Shown piece after piece: positions 45,776-57,164 of a stretch of DNA of 64,000 nt; the stretch's first letter is position 1, and every line of letters starts with the position of its first letter. The notes beneath the pieces are model-generated. The model saw only the letters and a program-made list of their open reading frames with translations. It was not told the DNA's origin and ran no database searches. The position numbers were made by a program, and so were the translations under genes. Source of the DNA: Metellina segmentata. Its lineage: Eukaryota; Arthropoda; Arachnida; Araneae; Tetragnathidae. The stretch lies in the NCBI GenBank assembly GCA_947359465.1, contig OX375873.1:132386899-132450898 (forward strand), in the 5' to 3' direction.

Positions 45776-46504
45776 CGTTCGTACATTGGTTAGGCTTATT
45801 TAGAATGGCATCAAATATTATTCAATTTATATTTGAAACTTGAATATTTTGTCATTGACATAGAACATGTGTTATTTATAAAGTGTTAGTGGTAATTTAG
45901 GGCGATGTAGGGAGGTTGTTCCGTAGATAGAGAAGAAAAAACAGGTGTGGCAAAGAGTATGCTTTGCATTGTAGAACATCAAAACTTATGATTGAAAAAA
46001 TAATTGACTAACATTTTGATAAAATTAAGGAAAAATTGTTCTGCAAAAACTTTTTTTTTCTTCTGTGACGTACGTAGCAGTTTTAAGCACTTTCTGCTCC
46101 GGGGGCCTTCAGTCGTTCGTACATTGGTTAGGCTTATTTAGAATGGCATCAAATATTATTCAATTTATATTTGAAACTTGAATATTTTGTCATTGACATA
46201 GAACATGTGTTATTTATAAAGTGTTAGTGGTAATTTAGGGCGATGTAGGGAGGTTGTTCCGTAGATAGAGATTAAAAAACAGGTGTGGCAAAGAGTATGC
46301 TTTGCACTGTAGAACATCAAAACTTATGATTGAAAAAATAATTGACTAACATTTTGATAAAATTAAGGAAAAATTGCTCTGCAAAAACTTTGTTTTTATT
46401 CTGTGACGTACGTAGCAGTTTTAAGCACTTTCTGCACCGGGGGCCTTCAGTCGTTCGTACATTGGTTAGGCTTATTTAGAATGGCATCAAATATTATTCA
46501 ATTT
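45505..46504. repeat. 337-bp tandem repeat, three units, made from the element's right arm
   Basis: tgaatattttgtcattgaca starts at 45505, 45841 and 46179, giving periods of 336 and 338 bp. Each unit runs from inside the right arm through the gtgacgtacgtagcag block and a flank (cttcagtcgttcgtacattg ... atcaaatattattcaattt). The units are nearly identical. The last ends at about 46504 where the unit text gives way to acttccaagcg. Confidence 0.92.
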
Positions 46505-46509
46505 CACTT

Positions 46510-47425
46510 CCAAGCGTAACATTCCGATTTCAGGGGGCAATTCGAATGGGCGCAAGTAAAAAAACCCTCCAGACATTCTCACTCAATTACACCGCCGATT
46601 AAAACGCAGGAAACGAAACAAACAATCCAATCCTTCCAGATTAAAACGCTCCAACCGAAACCCATACTAAGTAGATCTATCGCTTAACTAAGACGTCCCT
46701 TTACCCACAGAGGGAACAACAAAACAATGGCCTAGCCAAAATCTGAAAGCATCTAATTCAACATTTTGAAGAACAATGTTTACTTAGTATGCACCACTTA
46801 CAAATCACCGAGCAGGAGTTTAATTAAGAAATTCTTATCGTAAACGCTCAGTTTTTAATCACCTCCCAGCACCCTTTCAATGTTGACACTTCTTTTGGGA
46901 GCGAACCTTCCTCCCCTTGGCCCCAGAGGGATTAAATTAAAATGAAGTAATTTCAGTTCATTAAGCCGCCGAGGCACGTGGTCGGGGGGTGGAGAAGAAA
47001 AAGCGCGGAATTTGTAATGGGGATTCTTCTCACTCCCTGGTTCTACTCGAGAACTGCGACATATCCATCCCTTTTTTGGTTCTTATTGTAGTTGATTGCC
47101 AGCCTTTCTTCTCTTTCTTCTTTCAGGTGGGCCCGTAAACGGCGCGGAGGGATTGTTTCTTTTGTGAGAATGTTGATTTATGCCTTTAAACCTCGGAAGT
47201 TGAAGAGGTTTTTTTTTTGTTTTGTTTGGTGGGTTTTCTTTTGATTTTTGGGGTCGAAAAATGTTTTTGGCGTCTAGTGGCATGGTTTTGTGAGGTGTGT
47301 CTCAAATGGTAGTGGAGCCGTCGTGACTCAACGGCGCTAGCAACCTGCAAGATGTACACGGAGTAGATTCGTTTCCACTGTGAGGTGTATATCCTCTCTT
47401 CTGTACCAGTAAAATGTTCTTTGTG
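46510..47425. other. No supported gene
   Basis: Unique-looking sequence, less AT-rich than average, with short open frames lacking motifs. It may be single-copy flank. Confidence 0.35.
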
Positions 47426-47431
47426 TATGTA

Positions 47432-48252
47432 CACACTATAACAAAACAATCGACGTACCACGAAGGTGCAGTGATTCCGGGCTCGATTAACTTGGAACGG
47501 CTATGACTGGAGACGCATAGTCTTTAGTGACATGACCCGTTTCCAACTGTGACAATCGCAGACTTGTAGTAGACATCCACGGCAGAGTGAAAATCCTGCC
47601 CTTACTGTAGCACACCACACATGCCCACAACAGGACACAACAGGGCGTTATAGTCTGGGGTGCCATCTCCTTTGATAGCCCTTTGATAATCACTTCTGTC
47701 ACACTTACAGAACAGCGGTACGTATACGACATTCTATGACCGGTTGTGTTACCGTTCCTTTTGCGACAACCCGAACTTACTTTTTAACAAGATAAAAACC
47801 CAGCCGCAGACGCCACGTGTTGCTATGAATTGTTTTTATGCTTTCCCAAACCTTCCTTGGCCAGCTAGGTCTCCTGATCACTCTCCCATAGAGCACATTT
47901 GGGACGTCATGGGAAAACGATTGCAACTATCCCGGAATGTTGACCATTTAGCCGTACAGTTGGAGACAATTTGGCAAGAAATTCCGCAGAACACCATCCC
48001 GGAACTTTTTCAGTCTATACCACGCCGTATGATAGCTTGAATCCAGTCCAGAGATAGACCAACGCATTATTAACGTTTCTAATGGTGATGTCAATTCTTC
48101 CTACATTTCTAATGGTCACACTCTGAAATAAACCATTCAATTGTTCAGAAATTTTAATAGTTTGTTTTTCTATGTATGGTGTTCCCATCCATCAATTTTT
48201 ATCGCAATCGGACAACTTCTTCTTGGTGTGTCTTTTTTTTTGCTATAGACTA
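47432..48252 (+). mobile_element. Tc1-like element, N-terminal half deleted
   Basis: The left end CACACTATAACAAAACAATC is preceded by TA. The right end, inwards from 48252, reads AGTCTATAGCAAAAAAAAAG, a decayed version of the same repeat. Coding text jumps from the left end directly to the first catalytic block (tagtctttagtgacatga), so about 600 bp are missing compared with the 29-kb element. Confidence 0.8.
47515..48040 (+). pseudogene. Tc1-type transposase relic
   Basis: It reads VFSDMTRFQL (first Asp block, with E to M), SFDSPLIITSVTLTEQRY, and an open piece at 47744-48040 with RVAMNCFYAFPNLPWPARSP, DHSPIEHIWD (Glu block) and QEIPQNTIPELFQSIPRRM. The second Asp block is destroyed by frameshift around 47790. 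Spacing of the surviving part matches the 29-kb copy (same shortened loop before PWPARSPD). Confidence 0.75.
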
Positions 48253-48331
48253 TGTATTCATTACATCATATTGTATGTCTTGTGTGCCTAACTCAGCATG
48301 ATTAAAGTAATTAAAAATAATCCTTGCGCCG

Positions 48332-48482
<151 letters not shown>

Positions 48483-48523
48483 AAAGAAATTGAAAAGATT
48501 CCATAGCCAAAATTGATAATTAG

Positions 48524-48715
48524 TTTTCTAGTTTCGAGATATCTTATTGATCGTTACTATCAAATTTCTCTCGTCATCACGATATTACCGTTGTTTTTGT
48601 AATGATAAGATCAAGATATATATATGTTTATACTTTTTGTAATGACGAGATATCTCGTCTATCATGAATCAGTTTTGTTATTAACAAACAACCTCGTCGA
48701 GAAAACTACTAGGAG
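48524..48715. repeat. Diverged satellite-like block with a perfect palindrome
   Basis: It contains tttcgagatatcttattgat, aatgataagatcaagata and a perfect ACGAGATATCTCGT at 48645-48658. Related to the block at 38930 and the satellite at 40950. Confidence 0.6.
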
Positions 48716-48719
48716 GATT

Positions 48720-49275
48720 AATCTGGATTAACTAAGTGATGATCTTGCAGATTAATTTATGTTATTAGTTAACTAAGTGATTCGATTAAATATTTATTCA
48801 CTAAAAGATTGTATTAATTATCGATTCACTGATGGATTAGAATAATTATTGATTAACTAACCGATTATATAACGACCAACGGTTCTATTAACTACCAACC
48901 GGTCTAGTGGTTAAAGTGTTGGCCTCTGGATCGGAAGGTTCCTGGTTGGAATCCGGGGCCAGGGCATGGATGCACAATTGTGCTGTCCTTTGTTAGGGGC
49001 AATGTTGGTCCCCTCACTGGGCATTCCTTCACAAGTGGCCATCACTTCCGGCCTTATAGTGGCCTATGATTAAGTTCATAAGTTCCCGCCATTGTAAGAA
49101 AAAAACCAGATTATATTCATTATTGATTCACTAATGTATTATATTAATTACTGATTCCCTAACGGATTATATTAATTACTGATTCCCTAACGGATTATAT
49201 TAATTATTGATTAACTAATGGATTAAAACAGTTATTGATTAACTAACGGATTGAATTCATTCATTAATTTATGTA
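48720..49275. repeat. Degenerate 27-29-bp tandem repeat, interrupted by a SINE
   Basis: Units of the type attactgattccctaacgg / attattgattaactaacgg recur on both sides of the SINE at 48893-49106. The two most regular units are at about 49140-49200. Confidence 0.75.
48893..49106 (+). mobile_element. SINE with type A head and a different body
   Basis: The head matches type A (accaaccggtctagtggtta; A-box-like 48905-48918; B-box-like ggttggaatcc at 48944-48954). After gggcatggatg the body is unrelated to the other copies: cacaattgtgctgtcctttg, ccctcactgggcattcc, cacttccggccttatag. It ends in taagaaaaaaa. It sits inside the degenerate tandem repeat. Confidence 0.75.
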
Positions 49276-49326
49276 TGAATAGGAAAATCTAAAATTTGTA
49301 AGGTTTCCTTTTTCTTACATACACCA

Positions 49327-50983
49327 TGACTTCTATAGAAAACATCTAAAGAAGCAATTTTCGTCATACAATGATGGTTGGAGAGCAAGCGGTGAACCGC
49401 TAGGAAGTATCCACCGTTACTGTCAGATGAAAGAACGAAACTTTAAACGGATAGAGGGGGTACTAAATAATTTTATTGACAGCATGTGCGGCTAAATTAC
49501 AGAAACTGCTCAAAAGATCAACCATCTGCGGTGATGCAGGCGTTACACCTGCGACGTAGCGAGCGGCGCACTTTTTCAAACACCCGGCATGTCTCGGTTA
49601 GCACCGGCAACAACATAAATCCTGGCAACTAGGTCCTCGTCGGAGTCGATGGGGCTTTCGTAGACGCGACTTTTCAAATGGCCCAACAGGAGAGAGATCG
49701 GGTGAGCATGCCGGCCAAGGTGTGTGCCCACCCCGACCAATCCATCGCCCTGGTAATTTAGCGTCTAAAGCGGTCCGCACATCCAAGCTGAAATGGGATG
49801 GTACTCCGTCATGCTGGAAGCACATACATGCTTGTATGTTGGCTGAAAGAGATTGAAGTAAGTCTGGCAATACCTGTTGTAAATGTGAGGTATGTTCTGC
49901 TGTCCAGTCGGAATGGCGGAAGATATAGGCCGATCAAATGGTCACCCAAACATTTACGCTGAAACGCTTCTGATACGCATGAGGACGTGTGTCGTACAGA
50001 TTGATAGATGTCCACACATGAAGGTTGTGCGTATTAGAAATGCCTTCACGAGTAAAGGTGCATTCATCCGTGAATAACACATGTGGGGAAGAAAATCAGG
50101 CTGCGCTGCTAGCTGTTGCAAAAACCAACGTGCAAACTCGACACGTGGTGCTTAATCAGTAGATATTGTAAGTGATAGGAAAATCATCCGAGTAAAATAA
50201 ACGAATTTATTTACATCAAAAGAGCGCCAGGTACAAGTATTGAAGCGCACAGATACAAGGAATAAGTAGCTAGCCTTTTAGTATTTTATAGAGATCGCTC
50301 GAGCTATGAGCGAAAAGGAGAGTGACTCTCATTGGTTCTCCGAGGTGCAGCAGCTATCGAGGCGCACTCTAGAGGTCGCCAGGATAACGCGTTTCGGAGA
50401 AGTAATGAGTACGCCACAATATCAAGGCTTGCACTTTCTGAGCATGGTAGGCTTGTAATACTTCGTCCCGTAGCACTCGCCAAACAATCGAGTGGGGCAC
50501 ATTTATGACACGGGAAACCTTTCGCGTGCTTATATCTGGACGATCTTTCACTCTTTGCAGAATGTCCTCTACAACTTGTGGCTTCCGCACACTCCTGCCA
50601 CGTCTTGTATCATGCATGCCGGTGACAAAGGATCCAGTTTTGTACAGGCCCCGATGCAATCGCACGAACATTTTTCGGTCTGGCACGTGTCTTCTCGGGA
50701 AACGCTGTCTGTACAGTCTTTTGGATTCCAAGCATTCCCATTCGCAAGACCATACATAAAATACATGTCTGCCTTTTTCTGATTACTGTTCGTCGCCATG
50801 CCTTCTGAAATCCACGGTAGAAATGACGATATCTAAGAAAACGCTCCCTTTATTCTTTCCATTACAGTGCCGTCTAGCGGTTCACCGCTTGCTCTACGCA
50901 TATGCATTGTATGGGGAAAATTGCTTGTTTAGATGTCTTCTATCACCCATTAAATTTTTTCCCATGAGTTTCAAAACACCCTG
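49327..50983 (-). mobile_element. DD41D-like element, decayed
   Basis: The right end, inwards from 50983, reads CAGGGTGTTTTGAAACTCATGG, then gacatctaaacaagcaattt and gcaagcggtgaaccgctag. The left side starts only at gaaaacatctaaagaagcaa (49327), followed by the same gcaagcggtgaaccgctag, so the outermost 50 bp or so are lost. Coding is on the minus strand. It is a distant relative of the intact element at 34751. Confidence 0.75.
49510..50800 (-). pseudogene. DD41D-like transposase relic
   Basis: On the minus strand from about 50799: KKADMYFMYGLANGNAW (N-terminal DUF4817-like), RRHVPDRKMFVRLHRGLYKT and VEDILQRVKDRPDISTRKVS (50369-50731). Then follow degraded central parts, and QHDGVPSHFSLDVRTAL, GRWIGRGGHTPWPACSPDLS (49598-49870). 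Where the third Asp is expected the frame reads G. The stretch aligns with the 358-residue protein at 35000 but has several frameshifts. Non-functional. Confidence 0.75.
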
Positions 50984-53868
50984 TTTGTTGTAGTGACAAG
51001 TTCCTTGGTTTGATGGAGAACTCACTTAAAATAATTTTAGTGTTCATGTCGACGATAAACGTTATTATGTTTTGACCAAAAAATCCACAGTATAATGACA
51101 TCGAATTTACGATTACCTTTAGGGATGCTACAGCTACAACAAAACATCGATGCTAATAATACATCGCCCAAAAACATTGTTGTATTTAAACTATTTGCCC
51201 CCCGTTTTTTAAAACTGGTTTAGTAACCTCTAGCAATAATGTTAGCCCGGGTGGGGGGAGGGAGAGATTTAATTTGTCTATTGCCATGTTTATTAATTTA
51301 TGACAAAAATTTCTTTTAACATTTCAAAAAAAAATTTAAAAAAAATTACGAACAATTAACAAATCTTTTGTTTTCAAATTGAATACAAAAGAAAAGTTAT
51401 ATTTACAATTTGAAATAATTACTATTAATTATAACTATACGTAGGTAGGTACAAATAACAACAGTTATTGTTAGTTATTAATTACTATGCTCTGCAAAAA
51501 ACTACTTTATATCGAACCCTCACACCATTCCAGCTGATTCTTATATAAAATGACCTCCTGAATTCAAATATAACCCCCGTTTTCCCCATCATCCAACGTT
51601 TTCTGGGGACGCACCCCCTATGGTTATCACTTTTCGATATAATTTTATGGAAATTGATTAATTTAACCATTCAATTTCTTCTCAGTGGGAAGAGAGGTGA
51701 AAAGCTCTAAACCATGATCATTTGTAGCATAGAGGGAGATTTAGGGAATTTGTAACCTTAAATTGTAAAAAAAAAATTAAAAATGATCGTTTTTTCTGGT
51801 TATTTTCGCAATTTTTTCACTTATTTTCTACAGATTCTAGCCCCCCCCCTTTTTCCTCTCCCAAACACACCCAACTAATAAAAATATATTTTGCAACAAT
51901 TTTTGTCTAAAAGCCGGCGAGAGGGGAGAGGTCGAATCCTTTGCAAGAAAGTTTGGACGATTCACTGTACTCTCAATAGCTGTGGAGCTCTCAATAACTC
52001 GCGCACTTCGTGGTTTGAGCAGAAATTTTCATGCTTTGACAAGTTTAAACTAGCATTGCTCTTATCACTATAGTTATGAACTGTAATCGTTATCTTCCCT
52101 CATTACATCTTTTGCGATCGTAGAGTCAAATTTCGGTATTCTAGTCAGGGATTCTGTGTTTCCAAGTTGTTTAGATTGTGTAAAAGTGTCCAAATGTTTT
52201 TGCTCCGGCTTTTTCAATGTGAATTGCATTACCCAATCCTTGTCCTGATCGCCAACTTCACAATCAAAGTAAAATTGCTAAGGAGATTTAAGAACCGGAG
52301 AAAGAGGTTTTCGTTGCTCTTTTAAAGTCAATTCACCGCAAACACAGCAAAAGCTAACGTGTTTTTTTTTACTTGCGTGGTATAATTAAACAGTAAACCA
52401 ATGCTCGGTATTAATCACAAGTTACACTCGTAATTCACTTTGAAAAAGCCGAAGCAAAGAAATTGGACTGTTTGACACAATCTAAACAACTTGAAAACGC
52501 AGAATCCCTGACTAGAATACCGAAAAGTTGACTATACGATCGCAAAAGATGTAATGAGGGAAGATAACGATTACAGTTCATACCTATAGTGATAAGAGCA
52601 ATGCTAGTTTAAACTTGTCAAAGCATGAAAATTTCTGCTCAAACCACGAAGTGCGCGAGTTATTGAGAGCTCCACAGCTATTGAGAGTACAGTGAATCGT
52701 CCAAACTTTCTTGCAAAGGATTCGGGACCTCTCCCCTCTCGCCGGCTTTTAGCCAAAAATTGTTGCAAAATATATTTTTATTAGTTGGGTGTGTTTGGGA
52801 GAGGAAAAGTGGGGGGCTAGAAACTGCAGAAAATAAGTGAAAAAATGCGAAAATAACCAGAAAAAACGATCATTTTTAATGATTTTTTTTTTACAATTTA
52901 AGGTTAAAAATCCCCCAAATCTCCCTCTATGCTACAAATGATCATGGTTTAGAGCTTTTCACCTCTCTTCCCCCTCAGCAGAAATTGAATGGTTAAAATA
53001 ATACTTTTCCCCAATCCAAATCAAATTTATGTCCATAAAATTATTTCGAAAAGTGATAAACATAGGGGTTGATCAAACAACGTTTTCTGGGGGTGCGTCC
53101 CCAGAAAACGTTGGCTGATGGTGAAAACGGGGGTTATATTCGAATTCAGGATGTCATTTTATATAAGAATCAGCAGGAATGGTGTGAGGGTTCGAAATAA
53201 AGTAGTTTTTTGCAGAGCATAGTAATTAATAACTAACAATAACTGTTGTTATTTGTACCTACATACGTATAGTTATAATTAAAAGTAATTATTTCAAATT
53301 GTAAATATAACTTTTCTTTTGTTTTTCCAATTCAATTTGAAAACAAAAGATTTGTTAATTGTTCTTAATTTTTTTTATTTTTTTTTTGAAATGTTAAAAT
53401 ATTTTTTTAGTCATAAATTAATAAACATGGCAATTGACAAATTAAATCTCTCCCTCCCCCACCCGGGCTAACATTATTGCTAGAGGTTACTAAACCAGTT
53501 TTAAAAAACGGGGGGAAATAGTTTAAATACATCAATGTTTTTGGGCGATGTATTATTAGCATCGATGTTTTAATATTGAACATCGCTGTTTTGAAACATC
53601 GATGCTTTGTTGTCGCTGTAGCATCCCTAAAGGTAATCGTAAATTCGATGTCATTATAGTGTGGATTTTTTGGTCAAAACATAATAACGTTTACCGTCGA
53701 CACGAACACTAAAATTATTTTAAGTGAGTTATCCATCAAAGCAAGGAACTTGTCACAAATACAAGCAGGGTGTTTTGAAATTCATGAGCAAAAATTTAAT
53801 GGGTGATAGAAAACATCTAAACAAGCAATTTTCACCATACAATGCATAGGAAACACAAGATCTCTGAC
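50895..53868. repeat. Foldback palindrome, arms about 1.3-1.4 kb
   Basis: The sequence from about 50895 to 52215 recurs inverted from about 53868 back to 52436, leaving a loop of about 220 bp. Examples of paired text: taaaataattttagtgttca (51030) / tgaacactaaaattatttta-type (53705); agcccgggtggggg (51244) / ccccacccgggct (53456); cttccctcattacatctttt (52094) / aaaagatgtaatgaggga (52544). The arms include hAT-like ends (tagggatgctacag at 51120, ctgtagcatccct at 53615) and part of the DD41D-like right end. No long gene is present. Confidence 0.88.
52146..52513. mobile_element. Centre of the palindrome, small element with CAGGGATTCTG ends
   Basis: CAGGGATTCTGTG at 52146 pairs with CGCAGAATCCCTG ending at about 52513. 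Inverted similarity runs about 75 bp inward, through caagttgtttagattgtgt and ggctttttca, and stops at the loop. Flanks attctagt and actagaat are inverted, not direct, so this is not a normal target duplication. Confidence 0.55.
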
Positions 53869-53869
53869 T

Positions 53870-55000
53870 AGAATACCGAAAAGTTGATTCTACGATCGCA
53901 AAAGATGTAATGAGGGAAGATAACGATTACAGTTCATAACTATAGTGACAAGAGCAATGCAAGTTTAAACTTGTCAAGGCATGAAAATTCCTGCGCAAAC
54001 CACGAAGCGCACGAGTTATAGAGAGCGCCACCGTCGTACAGTGAATCTTAAAAACTTTCTTTCGAGGGATTTGGGACCTTTCCCCTCTCACCCGCTTTTA
54101 GCTAAAATTGTTGCTTGATATATTTTTATTAGTTAGGGGTGTTTGTGAGAGAAAGGGGGGCTAAAAGCTGGAATATTTTGAAAATAAGTAAAAAATTGCG
54201 AAAAAAAACTAGAAACAACGATCATTTTTAAGGATTTTTTTTTTACAATTTAAGGTTACAAATCCCCAAATCTCCCTCTTTGCTACAACTGTTCATGTTT
54301 TAGAGCGTTTCAGCTCTCTAGCCCCTCAGAAAAAATTTAATGAATTTAAGAAATTTTAAGGAATTAAAATAATTTTTTTCCCTACTCCAAATCAAATTTA
54401 TGTCCACAAAATTATGTCGAAAAGTGATAAACATAGGGGTTGCGTCCCCAGAAAATGGTGGGTGATGGTGAAAACTGGGGTCATATTCGTATTCAGGGGG
54501 TCATTTTACATAGGAATCAGCAGGAATGGTGTTGGGGCTGATTTTCATGCAGAGCAGTGTTATGTATCAACTTATGGGGGTAAACATAAACGTATTTTTT
54601 ATTTCCTGAAAATAAAAATTTTGGGGCCTTTAATTATATTTTGCCCAGTATTTGTTATTTACAGTTTGTAAAGAAAGAAGTTTATTAACTTTCTCCTCCT
54701 TAAGCCCTCTCCTTTTTTCACTAACTATCCCATCAGTTAGGGAAAAAACTCTTTCTGATGGGACGGATGTCGCCATCACTGACAAATACTTAGTTGCAGC
54801 GTTATTTTTTAAATTTTTACAATGGTACTTTTTTTCATTCAAAAAATAAAATATCAACAACGTAAAAATATCGAAAATGTAAAAACATCGATGTTAAACA
54901 AACATCGGTTCCAATAAATCGTTGGTAAATAAGTCGATGTTTTTTTATAAAACTTCTATGTTTTGAAATATCGACATCGATGTCGCATCCCTGGTACTAA
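53870..55000 (-). mobile_element. Third arm copy carrying a hAT relic
   Basis: 53870-54560 repeats the right arm of the palindrome in the same orientation (ctctgactagaataccgaaa, ctctcacccgcttttagct, gtccccagaaaa, gcagagca). It then continues with a hAT C-terminal coding piece (54630-54860) and ends near 54993 with tcgacatcgatgtcgcatcc and ctg, a CAGGG-type hAT end read inwards. This suggests the arms are themselves a deleted hAT element. Confidence 0.65.
54630..54860 (-). pseudogene. hAT transposase C-terminal dimerisation fragment (ZBED-like)
   Basis: The 76-residue minus-strand frame contains KYLSVMATSVPSERVFSLTD followed by GIVSEKRRGLKEEKVNKLL. 'ATS.PSERVFS..G.IVS.KR..L....V..L' is the dimerisation block of ZBED/Tip100-type hAT transposases. 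The upstream catalytic part is deleted, with only about 130 bp between this frame and the element end at 54993. Confidence 0.8.
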
Positions 55001-55845
55001 TCACAAAAGCTATTTTGTTAAACCGCCTTTGTAGAGCAACGAGATGATGAATATTTCTCTACAATTCCAGAAGGAATATTTTGCGAATCAATTTGTCACG
55101 CAATATATCGGAATATTTTTTGAATAAACATATGCATTTCATCACTCGGTTTTATGATTGACCTAAAATATTAAAGGGTCTGGGCATAAACTATCCCATT
55201 TGACGTAACATCATTTGTGTGTGTATTTTTAATGCAGAATTTGTGTCCAATCGCACGAACACATCAATATTTTTATTGAAATACACAACCACATTCGGTT
55301 ATAAAACAAAATATTTTGCATTTCTATTTCAAATCTGTCATTCGGCGATATTTTTTGAAGGAAGTATAAAAAATATATCCGCTCCAATATCAGTGAATCC
55401 ATGTTGCTTATAGAATTGTAAGGTTTGGCGAAATTGAAATTTCGATTTTACCCCGTCAATATCCATTTTTTGACCATCTTGCTAGAGCAGAAACCATTTT
55501 CACTTTATATATATTTTTTGTATATATCTATTACAGATTTGGCAAACCGATTTCCCATTTCTTTTGACTGGTGTCGGTACTTTTAAGAGCATTTCAAACC
55601 CCAAAATCATGTTGTGAAAATAGGTGACATAGGTGAAAAGCGAAGTAAATATGTTTGAACTTGTGAGAGAAATTGAAAAATAAATTTCTTTTTCAGCAAA
55701 GAGAAGTGGGGGTGCAAGGAGATTGAAACTTTGTGATCAAGTTGTCTTAGATGATAATGATAAATCAAGTTGTAATAAAAGGTAAGGTTTTTGTAAAAAT
55801 TAAGACGCTATATTTTATAGAGGATACTAACTTTTAAATAATGTA
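55001..55845. other. No feature seen
   Basis: Unique-looking AT-rich sequence; nothing supported. Confidence 0.4.
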
Positions 55846-55849
55846 ATTA

Positions 55850-56115
55850 AAAGTATCTATTGCAACATACTAACCTGAGTAGTATTTGATAAATACTCTA
55901 GTTGTACGTATTAAAAGTATATATTGCAGCATAATACTATCCTGAGTATTATTTGATAAATACTCTAGTTGTACGTATTAAAAGTATCTATTGCAGCATT
56001 ATACTATCCTGAGTAGTATTTGATAAATATTCTAGCTGCACGTATAAAAACTATTTATTGCAGAATGATACTGTCGTGAGTAGTATTTGAAAAATACTCT
56101 AGTTTTACATGCAAA
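55850..56115. repeat. 67-bp tandem repeat, four units
   Basis: cctgagtag-type starts occur at 55874, 55941, 56008 and about 56074. Each unit holds tatttgataaatactctag and a tgtacgtattaaaagtat block. Confidence 0.92.
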
Positions 56116-56184
56116 AGAAAACTATAGAATAGAAGATTATAAATACCCTGAACACTTTTCGATGGAAATTCAACACCAATAAAA

Positions 56185-56392
56185 TGTTGAATTGACTACG
56201 CTCTGGAACAGGCAATGGTCCGGGATCAATCCGGAATAGAATGATCCGAGGACAACACCTCGCCATTTTTAACCACGTTTAGGTGACCAAGTTACAACTT
56301 GAGCTGTCATCACACTCTCCAAACTTCCATCCCACGCCAATGTGAGGATATTTGAAGTGACGACAGATTTAACGTGCACCAGCCCTTACAAC
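56185..56392 (-). mobile_element. SINE body and tail, headless, minus orientation
   Basis: On + it reads ggtccgggatcaatccgg, gatccgaggacaacacctcg, cacactctccaaacttcc and taacgtgcaccagccc. It stops before the head. Confidence 0.75.
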
Positions 56393-56469
56393 ACAATGTT
56401 GCGTTACAGCAAAGAAATTAATTCAAACAATGACTCGTACAATACACAAATAGTTAAAATTATATAATT

Positions 56470-56815
56470 ATGAGTCAAACCAACATGCTGAATAAGTAAT
56501 TTTGTGTGTCCACCTTTAGCAGTTATCAATGCTTGCACGCTGCGTGATGTTGACCGATAAATATTCCGTATGGCTGTCTAAAAAATTTTATTCGGAAAAA
56601 TTGAACGTGCATCTACGATACGTCAAACGCATTGTGAATGTGGGTGATGACATGGATAATTTTCTATCCATGCTATTCCAAACATGTGTTCAATTGGGTC
56701 AAATCGGGAGATCTGGAAGGTCAATGAAGAGAAGTTGTACTCGTTGGTCGCAACACAATTGTTTGACATTTAGAGCTACATGGGATGAGCATTGCCCTGA
56801 TGAAAGGTAACTCTA
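56470..56815 (-). pseudogene. Tc1-type transposase C-terminal relic
   Basis: The minus strand reads FRSPDLT then, one base shifted, DPIEHMFGIAW (Glu block), and after a gap NIYRSTSRSVQALITAKGG with HTKLLIQHVG to the end. The final block is the common Tc1-family C-terminus. Frameshifts and stops are present; no terminal repeats found. Confidence 0.7.
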
Positions 56816-56834
56816 AAGATAGTCTCAAAGAGGG

Positions 56835-57156
56835 TAGGTATTTAATAAACGTTGCACTGGGGTAACACAAAGTGCTATTGGCGACAATCTCGAAGTGAAA
56901 GCTCCGAGGACAGCACCACGTTATTTATTTATACGCGATCAGATCATGATACAACAACTGAACAGGCACCCCACTCTCCAAACTTCCACACCATGCCAAC
57001 TTGAGGACATTTGATGCCACGACAGATTTAACGTGCACCAGCCCCCCGGACACTTTGGACTTTGGTTGAATTCGAAGCCCTCCAGTTGTTAATCAGTCAA
57101 TCTCTTTCAATTAATCCGTTAATCCGTTACTCTTTCAACTGGACTACCGTGGCCCT
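56835..57156 (-). mobile_element. SINE, type B head, near full length, with target duplication
   Basis: On the minus strand the type B head starts at ggccacggtagtccagttga, with a B-box-like gcttcgaattc near 57065-57080. The shared body and tail follow, with the tail ending in aaatacctac at 56835. AAGAGGG occurs directly outside both ends (56828-56834 and 57157-57163), a short target duplication. Confidence 0.82.
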
Positions 57157-57164
57157 AAGAGGGG

